Below, one piece after another: positions 7,157-16,731 of a DNA stretch of 64,000 nt. A model generated the notes under the pieces. That model was not told the origin of the DNA. It ran no database searches and saw only the letters and a list, made by a program, of their open reading frames with translations. This stretch comes from Chryseobacterium sp. (GTDB taxonomy: Bacteria > Bacteroidota > Bacteroidia > Flavobacteriales > Weeksellaceae), in contig JAITUA010000007.1 in the NCBI GenBank assembly GCA_031286615.1, forward strand, positions 124,001 to 188,000, read 5' to 3'. The position numbers and the translations under genes were made by a program. Numbering within the stretch: the stretch's first letter is position 1; each line of letters begins with the position of its first letter.

Positions 7157-7732
7157 ATGGATACAAAGGACCGTATTATGAAAACTGCTGATCAACTATT
7201 CTACTTTCAAGGATATCAATCAACAGGCATAAATCAGATCATTAAGGAAGCAAATATTGCCAAAGGAAGTCTTTATAATCATTTTAAATCTAAAAGTGAG
7301 CTGGGGCAGGCTTATGCTATGCAAGCCAGTGAACTCTGGTTTAAAGGATTGGAAGAAGAGTTGAATCTTTGGAGTACCCCAAGTGAAAAACTACTTTCTG
7401 TTTTTTCTTTTTTAGACAGATATGCGAAAAGTAATAATTTTAATGGTTGTAAACTAATTAATATTCTTACAGAAATTACTGATAAGGAAGAGAATATCAG
7501 AAAGATAACGGTCGACCATAAGCAAAAATTTCGAAATTATTTACAACAGATTTCTACTGAACTATTTACTGATCCTAATCTAGCGGTTGAAGTTTCTGAT
7601 TCCATTTATATGCTTTATGAAGCAGCAACTGTAGAATGTAAAATTTTTAAAAGTTCTTGGCCGATATCCTTAGCAAAAAAAAATGCAGAACAGATTTTAA
7701 TACTAAAATCAGAAAATACACCATCTAAATGA
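7157..7732 (+). CDS. TetR/AcrR-family transcriptional repressor
   Basis: A 191-residue repressor. The N-terminal TetR helix-turn-helix is clear (MDTKDRIMKTADQLFYFQGY, then IIKEANIAKGSLYNHFKSKS). The rest is the helical ligand-binding and dimerisation domain, with a YxaF/LmrA-like character at its C terminus. It probably represses its own promoter through the palindrome just upstream. Its TGA overlaps the ATG of the hydrolase gene by four bases, so the two are translationally coupled. Confidence 0.9.
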   Translation: MDTKDRIMKTADQLFYFQGYQSTGINQIIKEANIAKGSLYNHFKSKSELGQAYAMQASELWFKGLEEELNLWSTPSEKLLSVFSFLDRYAKSNNFNGCKLINILTEITDKEENIRKITVDHKQKFRNYLQQISTELFTDPNLAVEVSDSIYMLYEAATVECKIFKSSWPISLAKKNAEQILILKSENTPSK

Positions 7733-8379
7733 AAAAGATGATTATAGTTTTCAGTTTGTCATTTTTTGCTTTTACACCGTGCAATGAAAACAAAACAAAA
7801 ACTAAAAAAATAGTAACAAAAATGACAGACAAAAAGGAAACAACATTTAGATCTAAAATTTTAATTCTTCCGGGACTTTGGAATTCCGGGGAAAAACATT
7901 GGCAAACAATGTGGGAGAGATCAAATCCTGAATTTACGCGTGTTATTCAACAAGATTGGGAAAATCCTGAATGCAGGGACTGGGTTGAAGCATTGGATAA
8001 GAAGGTTGTTGAATCTGGAATAGAAAATGTTATTTTGGTAGGTCATAGCCTTGCCTGTCCTACAATTGCATTCTGGGCTCATAAATATAACCGGAAAATT
8101 AAAGGTGCCTTACTGGTTGCCCCAGTAGATACTGAAGCGGATACTTTTCCCTCTGAACCAAAAGGTTTTTCGCCGATACCAATGAATAAGTTACCTTTCA
8201 GATCTATAATTGTTGCTAGTTCCAATGATCCATATGCTACATTAGAAAGATCGAAACTCTTTGCCAAAAACTGGGGAAGCGAATTTATAAATATTGGAGA
8301 AGCAGGACATATAAGTTCGGCTTCAGGGCTTGGATCTTGGAATTATGGATTGGAAATCTTAAAGAAACTAGATAAGTAA
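7729..8379 (+). CDS. RBBP9/YdeN-type alpha/beta hydrolase
   Basis: A 216-residue serine hydrolase of the RBBP9/YdeN group (PF06821 type). ILPGLWNSGEKHWQTMWE carries the oxyanion region, GHSLACPTI the nucleophile Ser, SNDPYA the acid region, and the histidine is in GEAGHISS. The first 30 residues are hydrophobic then Lys-rich. A Cys in FTPC follows the hydrophobic stretch, but Pro before Cys is a poor lipobox, so export is uncertain. Translation could also start at the Met of MTDKKETTF. It overlaps the tetR stop by four bases and is the probable target of that repressor. Confidence 0.82.
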   Translation: MKKMIIVFSLSFFAFTPCNENKTKTKKIVTKMTDKKETTFRSKILILPGLWNSGEKHWQTMWERSNPEFTRVIQQDWENPECRDWVEALDKKVVESGIENVILVGHSLACPTIAFWAHKYNRKIKGALLVAPVDTEADTFPSEPKGFSPIPMNKLPFRSIIVASSNDPYATLERSKLFAKNWGSEFINIGEAGHISSASGLGSWNYGLEILKKLDK

Positions 8380-8425
8380 TTTTAATGTTGGTATTATATT
8401 GTTTATTCCGTCTTTCCTCGTTTTC

Positions 8426-9226
8426 CTAAAAGAAAGAAGAGAAAAATATCCGAACGAGTACATAGCTTCCGCCAAATAGCATAAAGGCAAGAGAGGCATC
8501 TCCCCATTGTTTTTGTGTAAAAAATAAGGCTACAAACGATGAGATGCAAGCAAATCCTATGGAAGAAAAAGCAAGTCCCAATCCCTGACTTGAAATTTTT
8601 CCAATAACTTTATAAAAAGGTGCCCGAACGTCTTCCAAATCAACTGCTAAAACTGGAAGTTAGTATGTAACCATCAAACTAATCACAGCTAACAATATGA
8701 TCGCTATAAAAGCCGTTTCAATACCAGCTATATTTGTCAGTGCAATTCCTAATGGTGCTCCTAAAGCAATTCCTGCATACATTGCAATCCCGTTCCACGT
8801 CATCACTTTACCTGATTTATCTATCCCTGCCAAGCCAATGCCCCAAGTTAACGAACCAGTAACAAAAAGACTTTCTCCTGTTCCCAGTACAAGAACCGCG
8901 AATAAAATAAAGACTAAGGCGATAATTACATTTCCGCTAAAAAGTGAAGTCATCAGGTAAAATACGCCGCTAGAAACTATCATGAACGAACCTATTCTGC
9001 TACTGCGTTTTGCACCTTTAGTATCCGTTAACTTACCTGCATAAGCCCGGGTTAATAATGTAGCGATAGATTCTAGGCCGATTACAATCCCAACAATGAT
9101 ACTGCTGTATTTCAAATGACCTTGAATATACTGTGGTAAAGTCCCCAGCATAACACCTATAGTAAGATAAACGGAAAATATCGATGAAATAATGGGTACG
9201 ATTTTTATTTTGGAACTAGGGGACAA
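8426..9226 (-). pseudogene. MFS transporter gene broken at three points
   Basis: Reading leftward, 189 codons encode transmembrane segments 1-6 of an MFS exporter (LTIGVMLGTLPQYIQGHLKY, RAYAGKLTDTKGAKRS). An in-frame TAA follows at 8662..8660. The same frame then continues as LPVLAVDLEDVRAPFYKVIG and stops after FFSSFF, well short of the usual 390-400 residues. No ATG is present: the only start is a TTG inside the terminal repeat at 9196. The original 5' end seems to have been replaced by island-end sequence, the middle has a nonsense mutation, and the 3' end is lost. Confidence 0.85.
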
Positions 9227-9376
9227 ACTGGGGACAAATTTAACTGATTTATAGTGCTAATTTTCTTTTGTAAAATATATAAACCACTGTAAAACAGCGG
9301 TTTATAGGATATTTAGGAGGTTTTGCTTAATTATTGTAAGCTGTTGATTTTCAGTAGTTTACGCACGTTATTTCCC
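9196..9376. repeat. 181-bp direct repeat, left copy, with att core
   Basis: Nearly identical to 28525..28706, with about eight differences and one 1-bp indel. It ends in TTATTTCCC, the reverse complement of the last mnmE codons GGG AAA TAA. It contains two GGGGACAAA direct repeats 11 bp apart (9219, 9230) and an imperfect hairpin at 9279..9305 (arms ATAAACC-CTGT and ACAG-GGTTTAT). Confidence 0.9.
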
Positions 9377-9703
9377 GTATAAAAATATACATCATTTCCT
9401 TACTGTTTTCCGTAAACCCATCTTGTTTTATATAAGTAGTTTAGCCCGATATTTTGATAAAGCTTAAAGAATTTGTGAAGAGCATGCAAAATTGCTTGAA
9501 TTTTAGTAGTGGTTTTGAATTAATTATTAAATTGCATCAACTAATAACTTTCATTATGAAAAACCAAATATACAATCCTCTTTAATTTAACAGCCTGCTT
9601 CATCAAAAGCATGGAATGATTTGTCCGGAGATTAACAGGCAAGTCAGGTCTGCACGTATCCCTAATTTATTGGGATACAGATTAACCGTCCTAAAACTGT
9701 ATT
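9377..9703. other. Island left end, non-coding
   Basis: About 327 bp, AT-rich at first. It holds no convincing gene; an ORF at 9616 is a shadow entering sbcD in another frame. A perfect 7-bp palindrome GTATCCC/GGGATAC at 9656..9678 sits 25 bp before sbcD and may be an operator or part of its promoter. Confidence 0.5.
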
Positions 9704-10939
9704 ATGAAATTTCTACATACCGCAGACTGGCACATTGGCCAGCTGTTTCACGAATACGACCGCAGCTACGAGCATCAGCAGTTTCTGAACTGGCTGGTAG
9801 AAATTTTATTAACTGAAAACATTGAAGTCTTGCTGATCAGTGGTGATATCTTCGATAGTTCCAATCCGTCGGCAGCCTCGGTGAGGATGTTCTACCGCTT
9901 CCTAAATGAAGCGACCAGAGCCGTGCCTCATCTGCAGATCATGATTACGGCAGGTAACCATGATTCGGCGGCACGGCTGGAAGCACCGAAACCTCTACTG
10001 GAATCCTCTAATGTTCACATTATCGGCCTGGTAGAAAAAGATGCAGTGGGAAACATTGATTACGAAAAACTACTGGTTAAAATACATGATGCTTCCGGAG
10101 CGATAAAAGCTTTTTGCCTGGCCATTCCGTTCCTGCGGATGGGTGATTATCCTGCCATTGCCGATTGTGCCAATCCCTACACCGAAGGCGTCGCGGCTTT
10201 ATATCAGGAAGCCTTTGCGTATGCCCAACAATACAGCACGGAAGACCAGCCTATTATTGCCATGGGACACCTGCATACGCAGCAGGCAGAAATTACCGAT
10301 CTGGATAAAACCGAAAGGCTGATCATGGGCGGTGTGGAATGTATTTCAGCGAGTGCTTTTCATTCCGATATCAAATACGTTGCGTTGGGACACATCCACA
10401 AGGCGCAGAAAATAGGCGGAAAGGAACACATCCGCTACTGTGGCAGTCCCTTGCCGATGTCCTTTTCAGAAATTCATTACATACATCAGGTGATTGTTTT
10501 TGATCTCGATCAGGAAATCAGCAATCTGAAGGCGATTGAAATTCCGGTATTTGTGCCATTGCAAAGAATTCCACATCAGCATCAGCCTTTGCATGAAGTC
10601 ATTGCCCAGTTGGAGCAATTGCCAGAGTTGGTTGCCGGCATGGAAAACCTGCCTTATCTACAAGTCCGTGTACTACTCGATGGACCCGAGCCTGCTTTAC
10701 GTCATAAAATAGAAACCGCCCTGGCTGGTAAAGCGGTACGATTGGCTAAAATCGATGCCCAATATCCGGCCGCTGCCGCAGCAACACCCGAACTCATCAC
10801 CGCTGAAAAGCTGAATGAACTGCAGCCCATTGATGTTTTCGGTAAAGCCTACCAATCCAGATACCAGAGCGAAGTACCACAGGAAATCATGCAATTGTTC
10901 CAACAGGTGGCGCAGGAAATCAACCAAAACGCCGGATAA
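9704..10939 (+). CDS. sbcD: Exonuclease SbcCD, nuclease subunit SbcD
   Basis: A 411-residue Mre11-type Mn-dependent nuclease. All phosphoesterase motifs are visible in order: HTADWHIG, SGDIFD, TAGNHD, MGHLH and GHIHKAQ, followed by the capping domain. With SbcC it forms the complex that cuts DNA hairpins and processes blocked double-strand ends. The start codon is one base downstream of TATT and begins the typical MKFLHTADWH. The stop lies one base before sbcC, so the two are tightly coupled. The gene is visibly more GC-rich than the surrounding chromosome and is the first of the island's plus-strand block. Confidence 0.95.
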   Translation: MKFLHTADWHIGQLFHEYDRSYEHQQFLNWLVEILLTENIEVLLISGDIFDSSNPSAASVRMFYRFLNEATRAVPHLQIMITAGNHDSAARLEAPKPLLESSNVHIIGLVEKDAVGNIDYEKLLVKIHDASGAIKAFCLAIPFLRMGDYPAIADCANPYTEGVAALYQEAFAYAQQYSTEDQPIIAMGHLHTQQAEITDLDKTERLIMGGVECISASAFHSDIKYVALGHIHKAQKIGGKEHIRYCGSPLPMSFSEIHYIHQVIVFDLDQEISNLKAIEIPVFVPLQRIPHQHQPLHEVIAQLEQLPELVAGMENLPYLQVRVLLDGPEPALRHKIETALAGKAVRLAKIDAQYPAAAAATPELITAEKLNELQPIDVFGKAYQSRYQSEVPQEIMQLFQQVAQEINQNAG

Positions 10940-10940
10940 C

Positions 10941-13900
10941 ATGAAGATATTAGCCATACGCATTAAAAATTTAGCTTCACTGGAAGGCACTACCGAAATT
11001 GATTTTACGGCAGAACCCTTATGTTCGGCGGGCATCTTTGCGATTACCGGCGCTACCGGAGCGGGGAAATCGACCATACTGGATGCGTTGTGCCTCGCCT
11101 TATATGGTAAAACACCACGATACGTTCAGGCAAGAGGAGAAACGGGCATTGAAATAAAGGATGTACAAAATAGCACTATGAGCCAGGGCGATGTACGCGG
11201 TATCTTACGTGACGGCACGGCAGATGGATTTGCAGAAGTGGATTTTAGAGGGATCGACGGGCAAAACTATCGGGCAACCTGGAGTGTGCGACGGGCCAGA
11301 AACCGGGCCGACGGAAGCATGCAGTCGGATGCCGTGACCTTAAAAAACATTTCCAATCAGGTTGATCTTCCGGGAAGAAAAGCCGAAACCTACAGTGAAA
11401 TTGCAAGATTAGTCGGGTTAAATTTCGAACAGTTTACCCGCTCGGTATTACTGGCGCAGGGTGATTTTACTGCTTTTATGAAAGCCAACCGGGATGAGAA
11501 ATCCTCCCTGCTTGAGAAGCTGACCGGAACCCATATCTACTCCGAGATTTCCAGGAAGGTTTACGAAAAATATAAAGCAGAAGAAGTGTTGCTGCGTGAC
11601 CTTCAGTTGCACAAAGAAGGCATTCTGACCTTGAGCGATGAAGAACTGCAAGTTCTGGCGGCAGATCAGGCGCTTTTGGAGAGGCAGATCACAGACCTCG
11701 ATAAAGAAATCGAAAGATTAAACGCAGGAATTAGCTGGTATGAGCAGCTCGCCAAATACAGTCAGGGCCACGATGAAGCCATCCTGATGGTACAGCAGGC
11801 AACCGAAAACAAAGATTCCGCCTTGCCGAGAAGCAGGCACCTGCGAATGGCCGAACAGGCACAACAAACCCGAAGCTGGGCAGACGCTTTGGCGCAGTCA
11901 CAGGAACAACATACCGTTAAAACAACAGCACTGGCAACGGTAAAGGAAATCCTGATTTCCTTACAGCAACAAAAAGAAAGCCTTGAAAAGCAGCTTCAAC
12001 AGTCAGAACATCAACTTTCCGTTCAAAACAAGGCCCTTACCGATTCCCTACCGCTATTGGAAGAAGCCCGCAAACTGGATACCTTGCTGGGAGAGAAAAA
12101 AGAACAGGTCGACCGGCTGAAAGAAGAGGCTGAAAAAGCTGCCGGGCTGAATCGGAAACATCAGGATATCTTAAAAGGAAAACAGCAAGCCTTCACCGAT
12201 CTTGTTTTACAGATTGAAAGCATTACGCAGTGGCAAACCGAACAGGCAGCCCGCAAACCTGTTGCCGAGCATACAGACCTCATTCTCGCCAAACTCGGAG
12301 ATGCCCAAAAGCTGTTGGAGAACCAAAAAGCTTCTTCCGAAAAATTAGTGGTGTTAAAGGATAAAATCCAGGCGGCCGAAGTGCAGCAGAAAACCATTGA
12401 GGACAACTGGAAAAATCAGCTTCAACTGCTGGACGAAAACCGGAAAACGTATGAGGCAAAGTCCGAAGCGTTACGCTCCGTTCCGATGGAAAGCTTAACT
12501 CTCGATAAAACCGAAACCGATCAGAAAGTAGAAGAAACCGTCAGGGCACAGGCGCAATGGCAGCTTTTGTATTATGCACAGACCGAATGGGAAAACTTAC
12601 GGCAGAAGCAGGTACAGGAACAAGCCGATCATCAGACCAGACAAGAACTTTTACAACAACTCAAACAAGAACTCCCCTTAGCAAAAGCGGAAAGCGATAC
12701 CGCAGATCAGCTCCTGCAACAGGCCCGTCTGGCATCGGCTGAAAATGTAGAAACACTCCGGGAAGCTTTGGTGGAAGATAAATCCTGTCCGGTATGTGGC
12801 AGCACCCATCATCCCTACGCTATACAAAATCCGCAACTGGAAAAAGTGTTGGCCCAACTGGAAAAAGTCAGCCAGGAGAAAACACAATACCATCTCAGCC
12901 TCCACAGCCGTCATGATGCCCTGGAGCGGGAATGCACCACCCTACAGCAAAATATTCAGCGGCGAAATGAAGAAATACATGCTAAAGAATCAGCTCTGGC
13001 AACCCAAAAGCAAACCTGGGAACAATCTGATATCGTCAAAAATAGTTTGAATATTCCCGATGCCGGAAAAGCGGACTGGATCACAGCGCAATTACAAACC
13101 CTTAAAACCAAACAAGCCGATCTCTCTGCCCGGTTACAAGCCTATGCCGGGCAGAAGCAGGAATTGGAAGCCGCAAAAACAGGAATCGATCAACTGAAAG
13201 AAAATATCGATACCTTTGCCGGACAGCTGAAAGACCTTCAAAACAGCTTATCGCTTTATGACGAGCAGCACAGCCAGGCAAGGCGTGAACAGGAGCTGGC
13301 TACCGTCTATCTGGATGAAATTGAACAGCTTCTTGCCCCATATTTTACCATATCCGGCTGGATGAACAACTGGAAAGCAGCTCCGGAAACCTTTGTGGAA
13401 AGCATCACCGCCTTTGCCCAACAATGGAAAGCCCAAGCCGAAAAACTGGAAGTCCGTACCCGGGAAAAAGCAGCCCTCGAAGCCACACTGAAAGAGCTGG
13501 AAAGCCAAGCCAAAACGCTGGAAACGGAAGCCAGTAGTAAAATCGAAATCCACCGTGCGCAACAGCAATCGTATCTGGATCTTACTAGACAACGTAAAAA
13601 CCTATTTGATGGTCAGCCTGCCGACGAAATGGAACTTCAGTTCAAACAGGCGGTTATCAAAGCACAGGAAGATGTAGCGCTACTGAAAACCAAACAGCAA
13701 ACCTTGGCGATCGAACAGACCAAAATCCTCACCCAACAGGAGGAACTGGCAAACGCCTTAACTGCATTGAACGCAGCAATTCAGAAAACTTCCCGCCAAA
13801 TACAGGACTGGCTGAACGATTATAGTCAAAAAAATGAGCAATCGCTCAACCTGGAAGAACTTCACCAATTACTCGCTTTAGGAAATGACTGGATCGAAAA

Positions 13901-14678
13901 TGAACGTTTAGCACTACAAGCTATTGATGAGGAATTGACCAGAGCCAACAGCATTCTTACCGAACGGAAACAGGCTTTGGACCGTCATCAGAAAAACAGT
14001 AACGCGGAAATACCACTCGAAGAACTGATGACCCTGCACACGAATGCCCGATCGGAAGTGGAAGAAAAGAAGCACAAAAAAGGGGAAAACGGTTTCCGCT
14101 TGCAGCAGGACGAAGCTAACAAAAACAAAATCGGCGACCTGTTAAAACGCATTTCGGAACAGGCTACCGTTACCGAAAACTGGGCCAAGCTCAACGATAT
14201 TATCGGTTCGGCTGATGGGAAGAAATTCCGCCAGATTGCGCAGGAATATACGCTGGATGTATTGCTTGGTTATGCCAATATCCATTTGCAGGCGCTCACC
14301 AGCCGCTACCGGATCGAACGCATTCCGGCATCGCTCGGTTTGCAGGTGGTGGATCAGGACATGGGCGACGAAGTGCGTACGGTGTATTCACTTTCCGGCG
14401 GAGAATCTTTCCTGGTGTCACTGGCTTTGGCTTTGGGCCTTGCCTCCCTGTCGTCCAGCCGCATGAAAGTGGAATCTTTATTTATCGATGAAGGTTTCGG
14501 CTCGCTGGATCCCAACACGCTCAATATCGCCATGGACGCCCTCGAACGCCTCCACAACCAGGGCCGTAAAGTCGGCGTGATCTCCCATGTACAGGAAATG
14601 ACGGAACGGATCCCGGTGCAGATAAAGGTGAGCAAGCAGCAGAGCGGGAGAAGTAAGGTGGAGGTGATGGGAGTTTAG
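10941..14678 (+). CDS. sbcC: Exonuclease SbcCD, ATPase subunit SbcC
   Basis: A 1245-residue Rad50-type SMC-like ATPase. Walker A is GATGAGKSTILDAL near residues 36-49, long coiled coils follow, the zinc hook CPVCG is near residue 615, the ABC signature SLSGGES near 1150, and Walker B LFIDEGFGSLD near 1180. It is ATP-dependent and clamps DNA for SbcD. The frame is open 126 bases further upstream inside sbcD, but MKILAIRIKNLASLEG at 10941 matches the family start and leaves a 1-bp gap. It has the same GC-rich style as sbcD and the jet genes. The following gene starts 28 bp later with an abrupt shift to AT-rich sequence. Confidence 0.95.
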   Translation: MKILAIRIKNLASLEGTTEIDFTAEPLCSAGIFAITGATGAGKSTILDALCLALYGKTPRYVQARGETGIEIKDVQNSTMSQGDVRGILRDGTADGFAEVDFRGIDGQNYRATWSVRRARNRADGSMQSDAVTLKNISNQVDLPGRKAETYSEIARLVGLNFEQFTRSVLLAQGDFTAFMKANRDEKSSLLEKLTGTHIYSEISRKVYEKYKAEEVLLRDLQLHKEGILTLSDEELQVLAADQALLERQITDLDKEIERLNAGISWYEQLAKYSQGHDEAILMVQQATENKDSALPRSRHLRMAEQAQQTRSWADALAQSQEQHTVKTTALATVKEILISLQQQKESLEKQLQQSEHQLSVQNKALTDSLPLLEEARKLDTLLGEKKEQVDRLKEEAEKAAGLNRKHQDILKGKQQAFTDLVLQIESITQWQTEQAARKPVAEHTDLILAKLGDAQKLLENQKASSEKLVVLKDKIQAAEVQQKTIEDNWKNQLQLLDENRKTYEAKSEALRSVPMESLTLDKTETDQKVEETVRAQAQWQLLYYAQTEWENLRQKQVQEQADHQTRQELLQQLKQELPLAKAESDTADQLLQQARLASAENVETLREALVEDKSCPVCGSTHHPYAIQNPQLEKVLAQLEKVSQEKTQYHLSLHSRHDALERECTTLQQNIQRRNEEIHAKESALATQKQTWEQSDIVKNSLNIPDAGKADWITAQLQTLKTKQADLSARLQAYAGQKQELEAAKTGIDQLKENIDTFAGQLKDLQNSLSLYDEQHSQARREQELATVYLDEIEQLLAPYFTISGWMNNWKAAPETFVESITAFAQQWKAQAEKLEVRTREKAALEATLKELESQAKTLETEASSKIEIHRAQQQSYLDLTRQRKNLFDGQPADEMELQFKQAVIKAQEDVALLKTKQQTLAIEQTKILTQQEELANALTALNAAIQKTSRQIQDWLNDYSQKNEQSLNLEELHQLLALGNDWIENERLALQAIDEELTRANSILTERKQALDRHQKNSNAEIPLEELMTLHTNARSEVEEKKHKKGENGFRLQQDEANKNKIGDLLKRISEQATVTENWAKLNDIIGSADGKKFRQIAQEYTLDVLLGYANIHLQALTSRYRIERIPASLGLQVVDQDMGDEVRTVYSLSGGESFLVSLALALGLASLSSSRMKVESLFIDEGFGSLDPNTLNIAMDALERLHNQGRKVGVISHVQEMTERIPVQIKVSKQQSGRSKVEVMGV

Positions 14679-14706
14679 AACTAAAAAAAACTTAAAAATT
14701 ATAACT

Positions 14707-16731
14707 ATGAAAATAAGTAATTTAAAGATTAAAGGATTTAGATCATTTGGGCCAGAAGAAATTAAGATTCCTGTTGATGAAAAACTGGTTGGTTTTATTG
14801 GACTCAATAGTGCTGGTAAAACCACTGCTCTTGAAGCACTAAGAAAATTATTTGGACAATCCTTAACAGATAGGGAAATTTTCCGGCAAGATTTTCATAT
14901 CGGCAAAGATGAAAAGCTTGAAGATATTACTGAAAAGACTCTTTCTATTGAAGCCAGAATTGATTTTGACGAAGAAGAGCAGGAAGCAGTTCCTCATTTT
15001 TTTACCGATATGGTAATTGATGAAGAAAACAGCATTCCATATCTCCGGTTGAGACTCGAAGCTTCTTGGATAAAAACTGATTATGGTCCTGAAGGTGAAA
15101 TTGATAGTAAAGTTTATTATATTAAAGTTCCTGAAGGTAGTGTAGAAGGTGACGACACCAAACAAATATTTCCTAATCACTTAAAACGTCTGATACAAAT
15201 ACTTTATGTTCCTGCAATACGTAGACCTGTTGAACAATTAAAATATGCATCTGGAAGTATATTATTTCGTGTTTTAAAAAAGATAAAATCAAATGATACT
15301 TTTAAATCAGAATTCGATGAAAAAATAAAAGATATAAATGATGCTTTTAAAGGTTTGGAAGACTTTAATATCGTACAAACATCTATTACAGAAAATTGGA
15401 GACAATTCCATAAAGATGAGCGTTATAAAGATACGACTCTTGGCTTTGGAGGAAGCGATCTTGATTCCATTCTGAAAAAGCTTGAAATATCCTTTAGTCC
15501 CACCGGAACCCACAAAACCTATCAGATTGATGAGCTGGGAGAGGGCTATCGTTCTTTATTTTATTTAACACTGGTATGTGCCTTACTGGAAATAGAAGAG
15601 AAATTAGCAGAAAATGATGACGAAGAGAATATTGGAATAAATAGGCCTCTTCTGACAATATTAGCGATAGAAGAACCCGAAAATCATATTGCTCCACAGC
15701 TTTTAGGTAGGGTAATAAAAATATTAAAAAAAATCGCAAGTAAAGATAATTCACAGGTTTTACTATCATCTCATACACCTGCGATCGTTAAAAGGCTGAA
15801 TCCGGAAAGTATTCTTCACTTTAGAATTACGGAAAAATTTGAAACTGAAGTAAATAAAATATTACTTCCAGAGAAAACAGATGATGCATACAAGTATGTC
15901 AAGGAAGCTGTTCACAATTATCCCGAATTATACTTTGCTAGATTGGTTGTAATTGGCGAAGGAGATAGTGAAGAAGTGATCTTCAATAGACTTATGGAAG
16001 TAATGGAAGTTGATTTTGATGACAATATTATCACTTTTGCCCCACTTGGCCACCGATTTGTAAATCATATTTGGAGATTGTTAGAAACACTCCATATTCC
16101 TTATGTTACTCTCTTAGATTTAGACGTGGAAAGAGAAGGTGGCAGTTGGGGAAGGATTAAATATGCACTTAATCAATTAATTAAAATAGGTATAAAAAAA
16201 GAAGAGCTTCTAAAGTTGGCTGATGGAAGTATACTCTCTGATGATGCATTAAAAGAAATGCATACCTGGAGTTTGACAGAAAAAGATTCAATTGAAAATT
16301 TGAATGGCTGGGTGGATTACTTGAGAAAGTATAATATTTTCTATTCTAATCCTCTTGATTTGGATTTTCTAATGCTTACACATTATCCAGAATTTTATAG
16401 AAAAGCAATTCCAAAAAATGGAGGACCTCAAATACCAGATGAAACAACTGAAGCTGAAAAATTTGATGCTAAAGTGAAGGTAGCCATCCAAGCTACATTA
16501 AAATCAGAGAAAGCAACCGCAGCTACCTACTCTGAGGAAGATCGAAAATTAATGATCTGGTATAATTACCACTTTTTAGGCCGAGGAAAACCAACTACCC
16601 ATATTCAGGTCTTATCGTCTATGACTGATGAAGAAATAAATGCTAATCTACCTCAGGTATTTACGGAGGTTTTTGATTGTATATCGTCACTTTTAAAAAC
16701 AAATCAAGAAGATGAAGCCAATCAAATCTAA
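14707..16731 (+). CDS. OLD-family ATP-dependent nuclease, GajA-like
   Basis: A 674-residue class 2 OLD-family protein. The ABC-type ATPase half has Walker A GLNSAGKTTALEAL near residues 32-45 and Walker B LAIEEPENHIAP near 320, with SSHTPAIV following. The C-terminal Toprim half has VVIGEGDSEEVIF near 415 and the acidic motif LLDLDVE near 468, expected to bind catalytic metal. Overlap by 20 bases with a UvrD-like helicase gene defines a Gabija-type pair, in which GajA is a nucleotide-sensing site-specific DNA nickase. It is about 100 residues longer than the Bacillus GajA. It is AT-rich, unlike sbcC before it and jetA after the pair. Confidence 0.85.
   Translation: MKISNLKIKGFRSFGPEEIKIPVDEKLVGFIGLNSAGKTTALEALRKLFGQSLTDREIFRQDFHIGKDEKLEDITEKTLSIEARIDFDEEEQEAVPHFFTDMVIDEENSIPYLRLRLEASWIKTDYGPEGEIDSKVYYIKVPEGSVEGDDTKQIFPNHLKRLIQILYVPAIRRPVEQLKYASGSILFRVLKKIKSNDTFKSEFDEKIKDINDAFKGLEDFNIVQTSITENWRQFHKDERYKDTTLGFGGSDLDSILKKLEISFSPTGTHKTYQIDELGEGYRSLFYLTLVCALLEIEEKLAENDDEENIGINRPLLTILAIEEPENHIAPQLLGRVIKILKKIASKDNSQVLLSSHTPAIVKRLNPESILHFRITEKFETEVNKILLPEKTDDAYKYVKEAVHNYPELYFARLVVIGEGDSEEVIFNRLMEVMEVDFDDNIITFAPLGHRFVNHIWRLLETLHIPYVTLLDLDVEREGGSWGRIKYALNQLIKIGIKKEELLKLADGSILSDDALKEMHTWSLTEKDSIENLNGWVDYLRKYNIFYSNPLDLDFLMLTHYPEFYRKAIPKNGGPQIPDETTEAEKFDAKVKVAIQATLKSEKATAATYSEEDRKLMIWYNYHFLGRGKPTTHIQVLSSMTDEEINANLPQVFTEVFDCISSLLKTNQEDEANQI

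Noticed and set aside
7729-7830. Lipoprotein signal on the RBBP9-type hydrolase
   Set aside because: The residue before the Cys is Pro, which does not fit a lipobox; family members are cytoplasmic. The export status is left open.
9616-9816. 66-codon ORF upstream of and overlapping sbcD
   Set aside because: It overlaps the first 113 bp of sbcD in another frame and has no family resemblance; sbcD is unmistakable.
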